Positions 59,289 to 64,000 of a stretch of 64,000 nucleotides of DNA are shown piece by piece (the stretch's first letter is position 1; every line of letters begins with the position of its first letter). The translations under genes were made by a program, and so were the position numbers. The notes beneath the pieces were generated by a model. It made no database searches. It worked only from the letters and a program-made list of their open reading frames with translations, and had not been told where the DNA came from. Source of the DNA: Jejuia sp040720935 (GTDB lineage: Bacteria; Bacteroidota; Bacteroidia; Flavobacteriales; Flavobacteriaceae); NCBI RefSeq assembly GCF_040720935.1, contig NZ_JBFDAE010000005.1:1-64000 (forward strand). Direction: 5' to 3'.

Positions 59289-62141
59289 TTATAAGTTATT
59301 GATAGTCCAGGACACATAGTATTGTGAACCAATTAAGCCAGTACCTGCAGCCGTGAAATACTCATCGCCCATTAGGTTTGTTGCGCCAGCTTTAAAAGAA
59401 GACTTAAGGCTTGGTACTCTAAAGTTGATTTGGGCATCCAATACATGGTATGCGGGTACAGGGGCAGTTACAAAAGTAGCTTCCCAAACATAATTATCGC
59501 TCCATCGCCATGCTAAGTTAAATCCGAAATTCTTAAACAAATCGGTATTTCCAAAAGTGGCTTTTACTTTGTGTTCCGGTGTATTAAAATTAGTTTGGAA
59601 ATCTGAATTTGCCTCACGGTCAAAATCTAGTTGTGTATAAGTGTAATTCACTCCTAAATCAAAATCTCCAAATACCTTTGTAGTTACACCTAAAGCAGCT
59701 CCATAGGAATTTACATTTTCAGTTGTGTTCGTGTTTGCTCGGTAGGCTTGACGATCTCCATTAGCTAAAGCAATTATTGCAAGTGGTGTTGGTGTTCCAC
59801 CTACATCTGTTGTTTGTGACAATTGTACATCGCCATAAAAAGGACTAATTACGTCAACTGAAGTAATAAAATCTTTGTATTGATTAAAATAGGCACTAAA
59901 ATCGATAATTACTCTTTCTACTTTACCTCGATAACCTACTTCAACTGAGCTTACTTGTTCTGGTTTAACTAAGTCAGGGTTTGCTATTTTTAAATCAGCA
60001 GGATTTCTTGAGGCAGCAAAGGCAGTAGCGGAACTTCTTGTAAAGGAATTGTTATAAGCCCCGGTACCATCATAAGTATAACTATTGGTTCCAAGTATTG
60101 CTTGCCCAGTTGCAGAAAGATCGTTACCACTTGCGGTTCTAAGATCTCTTTCGGGGTTGTTAATGGCGCCCCCAAGTAAAATTATCGGTCCTACATCAAA
60201 GCCAATATATAAGGATTGCGTATCTGGGTTTCTAAATCCTGTTTGAAAAGATGCTCTTATATTGTGATTGTCATCTTCTCCTATGTTATAACCTAAAGAA
60301 AGTCTTGGGGAGAAAAATGCATCGAACAATTCTGATTTATCATAACGCACAGAAGCCGTTAGTTTTAAGTCGTCTTCCAAAAATTTCTTTTGAAGTTGGG
60401 TATAAAAACCAACTTCAGAGTAAGGTATTGAACTTAATTTATCTGTATAAATGGAACCAAAAGAGTTGAGCTCGTATTTTCTGTAAGAACCACCCACTTG
60501 AATTTCGGCGAAATCAGTTAAATGACTGAAATTATAATTAGCGTCAGAATGGAATAATTTAGATTGATCCTTAAGTTGACTTCCTGTGAGTACGTCTGGA
60601 TCATTGGTTACGGTATTAAAAGCACTTTGAAACTCTGGTGTACCGGGTTCAAACCTATCTCTGTCAGCAAACGCTCTAGCAGCAGCATGAGCCTCGTTCG
60701 CTGTTGCGCCAGCAAGGGTCTGCGTGATAAAGCCTTGTGTATATTCTCCAAACCAAACTTCATCTTCTTTCCACTTTCTGTTTATGTTCAGACCAGTAAA
60801 TACCATATCATAAGAATTACCCGCATTTTCGCGTGTAATATAGGCTCTAACAAAAAAGTTATCATTTTTTACCTCTATCTTATGCTGTTGTAAAAAGAAA
60901 TCTTTTATGGAATACCTGTTGGAACCCTGATAAATAGTTGCTCCAGAACCAATTTTACCTACATATTGAATTTCAAAATCATTTTCCCAAGGACGAAAAT
61001 AGAGTCCCCAATCTGCTTTTATACTTTTGGCGTCGTAGTCTGTTAAATCCGATTCTGCATAACCTGTTCTACTAACATCAACATCGGGGACCAAATTTAC
61101 TACTGCGGGATTAATGCCTCTTTCCGCAAGAGCCGCTAAAAATGTAGGACTCTCTTTTACAGCTCTCAAGTTGCTAGTTGCCAAATCTCCATAAATATTA
61201 ACACCATCATAATCAATATCATTCTCCCGAGTACTGTTTGGTTTTACAATAGAGCTGGTTCTATCTTTACCTCGAGTGTCGTTTGCCACCCAATCGGTAC
61301 CTTGTAAATAGCCAAAATTGATTTTTGCAGCAAACTTGTCACTAAATTTATGAGCGGCCCTAATCCCGTAATCTTTATAAAAATTATCTCCTGCTGCTTC
61401 TTGGGATGTAACGCCTCCCTTATAATAAGCACTGATTCCTGCATGGTCAAAAGGGTTTTTACTGCGCATAAACAAAATACCGTTAAATGCATTTGCACCA
61501 TAAAGTGCTGAGGCAGCTCCTGGCAGCAGCTCAATACTTTGGACATCGGTTTCCATCATACCCAATAAGTTTCCTAAGGGGAAATTAAGTAAAGGGGCAG
61601 CGTTGTCCATGCCATCTACCAATTGCATAAAACGTGTGTTGGCAAATGTTGCAAAACCTCTAGTGTTGATGGATTTAAAGGTTAAACTGTTTGTATTAAT
61701 GTCAACACCTTTAAGGTTTTCAAGAGCATCATAAAATTCTGCAGATGCGGAAGTTTTAATGTCCTTTAACCCAAACCGTTCTATAGTTACGGGAGATTCA
61801 AAAATGCGTTCAGGTGTTCTGGATGCTGAAATAACCACTTCGTCAAGAGAAGTCCCTTCTTTTAAAACGAGATTGAATTGTTGGTTGTTTGAAGTGACTT
61901 CTTCTGTCGCAGATTCAAAACCAACACTACTTGCTTGAATTGTAAACGGTGGGTTTTGATTTGTTGTTAAAGCAAAACCTCCATCAAAATCGGTCACAGT
62001 TCCTGTGGACGTACCAACAATAATAATATTTGCTCCTGGAATAGGTTGACCACTATCATCTGTTACAGTTCCTGTAATTGTTGTTTGCGCATAAGTACTA
62101 GCACAAAACAAGATCAAAATAAATCTGAGAATTGTCTTCAT
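59289..62141 (-). CDS. TonB-dependent receptor
   Basis: 950 aa. Signal peptide (ends STYAQ), carboxypeptidase-like regulatory domain (TTITGTVTDDSGQPIPGANIIIVGTSTGTVTDFDGGF), plug domain (LDEVVISASRTPERIFESPVTIERF... LPGAASALYGANAFNGILFMRSKNPFDH) and a 22-strand barrel ending in YYVSWTINNL. Not paired with a SusD. The partner lipoprotein with an esterase fold suggests a lipid or ester-linked substrate, which is inference. Confidence 0.93.
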   Translation of the reverse strand: MKTILRFILILFCASTYAQTTITGTVTDDSGQPIPGANIIIVGTSTGTVTDFDGGFALTTNQNPPFTIQASSVGFESATEEVTSNNQQFNLVLKEGTSLDEVVISASRTPERIFESPVTIERFGLKDIKTSASAEFYDALENLKGVDINTNSLTFKSINTRGFATFANTRFMQLVDGMDNAAPLLNFPLGNLLGMMETDVQSIELLPGAASALYGANAFNGILFMRSKNPFDHAGISAYYKGGVTSQEAAGDNFYKDYGIRAAHKFSDKFAAKINFGYLQGTDWVANDTRGKDRTSSIVKPNSTRENDIDYDGVNIYGDLATSNLRAVKESPTFLAALAERGINPAVVNLVPDVDVSRTGYAESDLTDYDAKSIKADWGLYFRPWENDFEIQYVGKIGSGATIYQGSNRYSIKDFFLQQHKIEVKNDNFFVRAYITRENAGNSYDMVFTGLNINRKWKEDEVWFGEYTQGFITQTLAGATANEAHAAARAFADRDRFEPGTPEFQSAFNTVTNDPDVLTGSQLKDQSKLFHSDANYNFSHLTDFAEIQVGGSYRKYELNSFGSIYTDKLSSIPYSEVGFYTQLQKKFLEDDLKLTASVRYDKSELFDAFFSPRLSLGYNIGEDDNHNIRASFQTGFRNPDTQSLYIGFDVGPIILLGGAINNPERDLRTASGNDLSATGQAILGTNSYTYDGTGAYNNSFTRSSATAFAASRNPADLKIANPDLVKPEQVSSVEVGYRGKVERVIIDFSAYFNQYKDFITSVDVISPFYGDVQLSQTTDVGGTPTPLAIIALANGDRQAYRANTNTTENVNSYGAALGVTTKVFGDFDLGVNYTYTQLDFDREANSDFQTNFNTPEHKVKATFGNTDLFKNFGFNLAWRWSDNYVWEATFVTAPVPAYHVLDAQINFRVPSLKSSFKAGATNLMGDEYFTAAGTGLIGSQYYVSWTINNL

Positions 62142-62301
62142 GTAATATTAATTAGTTTTTATTATAGGGTATTATTTAGGTGGTTGGTGTAGTTTTCAAT
62201 ACCAAAAATAAAAAAAATTATGCACGCATAGTATATATCGATAAAAAATTACCTAAAAACTTGAGTATTTAACAAAAAAAGAAGTGATTTTCGTATAAAA
62301 A

Positions 62302-62340
62302 CACAATCAGGGTTAAAGAATACCTCTAACCCTGATTGTG
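62302..62340 (-). terminator. glmS terminator
   Basis: CACAATCAGGGTTA pairs with TAACCCTGATTGTG; the minus strand continues TTTTTAT. The interval 62142-62347 has no other feature. Confidence 0.88.
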
Positions 62341-62347
62341 GAAGACT

Positions 62348-64000
62348 TTATTCTACAGTTACAGATTTAGCAAGATTTCGTGGTTGATCCACATTTTTAT
62401 CTAGCATAACGGCAATGTGATATGACAATAATTGGAGGGGAATTGTAGTTAATAAAGGAGAAAGTGCCTCTATGGTATCAGGAACTTCAATAACATGGTC
62501 TGCTAAATTTCTAACAATAGTATCACCTTCGGTAACAACAGCTATTATTTTTCCTTTTCTGGACTTTATTTCTTGAATATTACTAACAACTTTATCGTAA
62601 TGCTCTGCGTTTGTTGCAATAACAACTATTGGCATATTTTCATCAATAAGAGCAATAGGGCCATGCTTCATTTCAGCGGCAGGATACCCTTCGGCGTGTA
62701 TATACGAAATCTCTTTAAGTTTTAAAGCGCCTTCTAATGCCACAGGGAAATTATAACCTCTTCCTAAGTACAAGAAGTTGGTAGCATCTTTGTAAATATT
62801 AGAAACTGTTTTGATATGTTCGTCAGATTCTAAAGCTTTTACCACTTTTCCAGGGATTAATTCCATTTCTAGTAAGTAGCGACGGAAATCAGAACTTGAA
62901 ATAGTCCCCTTTGCACGCGCTAAACGTAAAGCAATTAATGATAATATTGTAATTTGAGTTGTAAATGCTTTTGTTGAGGCAACACCAATTTCTGGGCCAG
63001 CATGTGTATATGCTCCGGCATCTGTTTCTCTAGCAATTGATGACCCTACAACGTTACAAACCCCAAACACAAATGCGCCTTTAGATTTCGCCATTTTTAT
63101 AGCAGCCAAAGTATCGGCAGTTTCACCAGACTGAGAAATTGCTATTAAAACATCGTTTTCTGTAATTACTGGATTTCTGTATCTAAACTCAGAAGCATAT
63201 TCAACTTCTACAGGGATTCTTGCTAAATCTTCAAAAATGTATTCGGCTACAAGTCCTGCGTGCCATGATGTGCCACAGGCAACGATGATAATACGATTGG
63301 CATTTAAGAATTTTTTCATGTTATCCTCAATGCCAGCCATTTTTATGATGGCTTCATCCGCTAAAAGACGTCCTCTATAAGTATCGGTTATTGCCTTTGG
63401 TTGCTCATGAATTTCCTTAAGCATAAAATGATCATAACCTCCTTTTTCAATTTGTTCAATATTTAATTGTAATTCTTGAATATAAGGATCTACTAAAGAA
63501 TCATCTTTAATTTTTCTCACTTTAATGCCTTTATGGAATCTAATAATTGCCATTTCTTCATCTTCTAGATAAATAGCATTTTTTGTATATTCTATAAAAG
63601 GTGAAGCATCACTAGCAATAAAGAACTCTTCGTTTCCAATACCAACAGCAAGTGGGCTTCCTAAACGCGCTACTACTACCTCTTCTGGTTTGTTTTTGTC
63701 GAAAACAGCAATGGCGTATGCGCCAACAACTTGGTTTAAAGCTATTTGAACCGCTTTTCCTAGTTTTACACCTTCTTTTGTTTTAACATCTTCAATAAGG
63801 TTGATCAATACTTCTGTATCAGTATCAGATTGAAATGTATAACCTCTTTTTATTAATTCTTGTTTAATGGAATCGTAATTTTCTATAATTCCGTTATGAA
63901 TTATTACCAACTCCCCAGAATTTGAAACATGAGGATGAGAATTTATATCATTAGGGACACCGTGAGTTGCCCAACGTGTATGACCAATACCTAAATTCCC
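62348..64000 (-). CDS. glmS: Glutamine-fructose-6-phosphate aminotransferase, partial
   Basis: Continues past the window end, so the N-terminus with the catalytic Cys is missing. The visible glutaminase part (GNLGIGHTRWATHGVPNDINSH, IIHNGIIENYDSIKQELI) and both SIS domains (CGTSWHAGLVAEYI, AISQSGETADTLAAIK, RGYNFPVALEGALKLKEISYIHAEGYPAAEMKHGP) are intact, ending LAKSVTVE. Makes glucosamine-6-phosphate for cell wall and LPS. Confidence 0.97.
   Translation of the reverse strand, partial: GNLGIGHTRWATHGVPNDINSHPHVSNSGELVIIHNGIIENYDSIKQELIKRGYTFQSDTDTEVLINLIEDVKTKEGVKLGKAVQIALNQVVGAYAIAVFDKNKPEEVVVARLGSPLAVGIGNEEFFIASDASPFIEYTKNAIYLEDEEMAIIRFHKGIKVRKIKDDSLVDPYIQELQLNIEQIEKGGYDHFMLKEIHEQPKAITDTYRGRLLADEAIIKMAGIEDNMKKFLNANRIIIVACGTSWHAGLVAEYIFEDLARIPVEVEYASEFRYRNPVITENDVLIAISQSGETADTLAAIKMAKSKGAFVFGVCNVVGSSIARETDAGAYTHAGPEIGVASTKAFTTQITILSLIALRLARAKGTISSSDFRRYLLEMELIPGKVVKALESDEHIKTVSNIYKDATNFLYLGRGYNFPVALEGALKLKEISYIHAEGYPAAEMKHGPIALIDENMPIVVIATNAEHYDKVVSNIQEIKSRKGKIIAVVTEGDTIVRNLADHVIEVPDTIEALSPLLTTIPLQLLSYHIAVMLDKNVDQPRNLAKSVTVE

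Overview
The window comes from an AT-rich chromosome of a marine-type member of the Bacteroidota, most likely family Flavobacteriaceae. Support: a type IX secretion (T9SS) C-terminal sorting domain, a TonB-dependent receptor with a carboxypeptidase-like N-terminal domain, a DUF1080 protein, lipoproteins of Bacteroidota type, TAnnTTTG promoter boxes, split atpD-atpC, and palindromic 'AGACCT...AGGTCT' repeats of the kind common in flavobacteria. Most genes are housekeeping: pheS, gpsA, nadD-gmk-yicC, prs, rplY, atpDC, ansA, tatD, the exbB-exbD cluster, sucAB/odhAB and glmS (cut by the window end).

Layout. 1-0.5 kb: a 30-copy heptanucleotide repeat and a long hairpin element. 0.5-3 kb: Mn/Zn uptake genes with a DtxR/MntR repressor. 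3-8 kb: T9SS protein, decayed alpha-L-fucosidase, cyclase, MmcQ-like, inositol-phosphatase-like and kinase-like genes. 8.3-9.9 kb: a three-gene toxin / HTH antitoxin / SecB-like chaperone (TAC) operon. 10.1-17 kb: an RNA-repair-like island (rtcB, a 612-aa unknown protein, a tRNA-like RNA with an enlarged anticodon loop set in a repeat array, and a WYL regulator fused to a PhyH-type oxygenase). 17-32.5 kb: housekeeping genes plus a decayed toxin-antitoxin-like pair. 32.5-43.1 kb: an accessory signalling region. 43.3-64 kb: mostly housekeeping and outer-membrane uptake.

Two regions stand out as possibly undescribed systems. (1) The 10.1-17 kb island. One operator-like sequence, CTACGYA-N7-TGCGYAR, lies before rtcB (11579-11599), before the RNA array plus 612-aa gene (14035-14055) and before the WYL-PhyH gene (15137-15157), so these units are probably one regulon. 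The RNA at 13705-13817 has a canonical tRNA acceptor, D and T arm but a 46-nt anticodon loop, that is a normal 74-nt tRNA plus 39 nt. This recalls the pairing of RtcB with tRNA-mimicking Y RNAs in other bacteria, although no recognisable Ro60 protein is present.
(2) The 32.5-43.1 kb region. A minus-strand run encodes a PKD/outer-membrane-barrel protein, a membrane-anchored TPR-CHAT caspase-like protease, a retropepsin-like aspartic protease and a NarL-type response regulator. It is followed by two 150-bp tandem units, each with a 7-2-7 palindrome, a promoter-like box and a terminator hairpin, which look like small-RNA genes. Next to it an ECF sigma factor and TPR/TM partner face three minus-strand genes that share exact GGGTAAC-N17-GATATAA promoters.

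Palindromic repeats recur through the window. Some lie between genes, two appear to be inserted in frame in coding sequence (nadD and the CHAT gene), and one sits at the break of a split TPR gene. All functional claims rest on reading the sequence; no database search was run.
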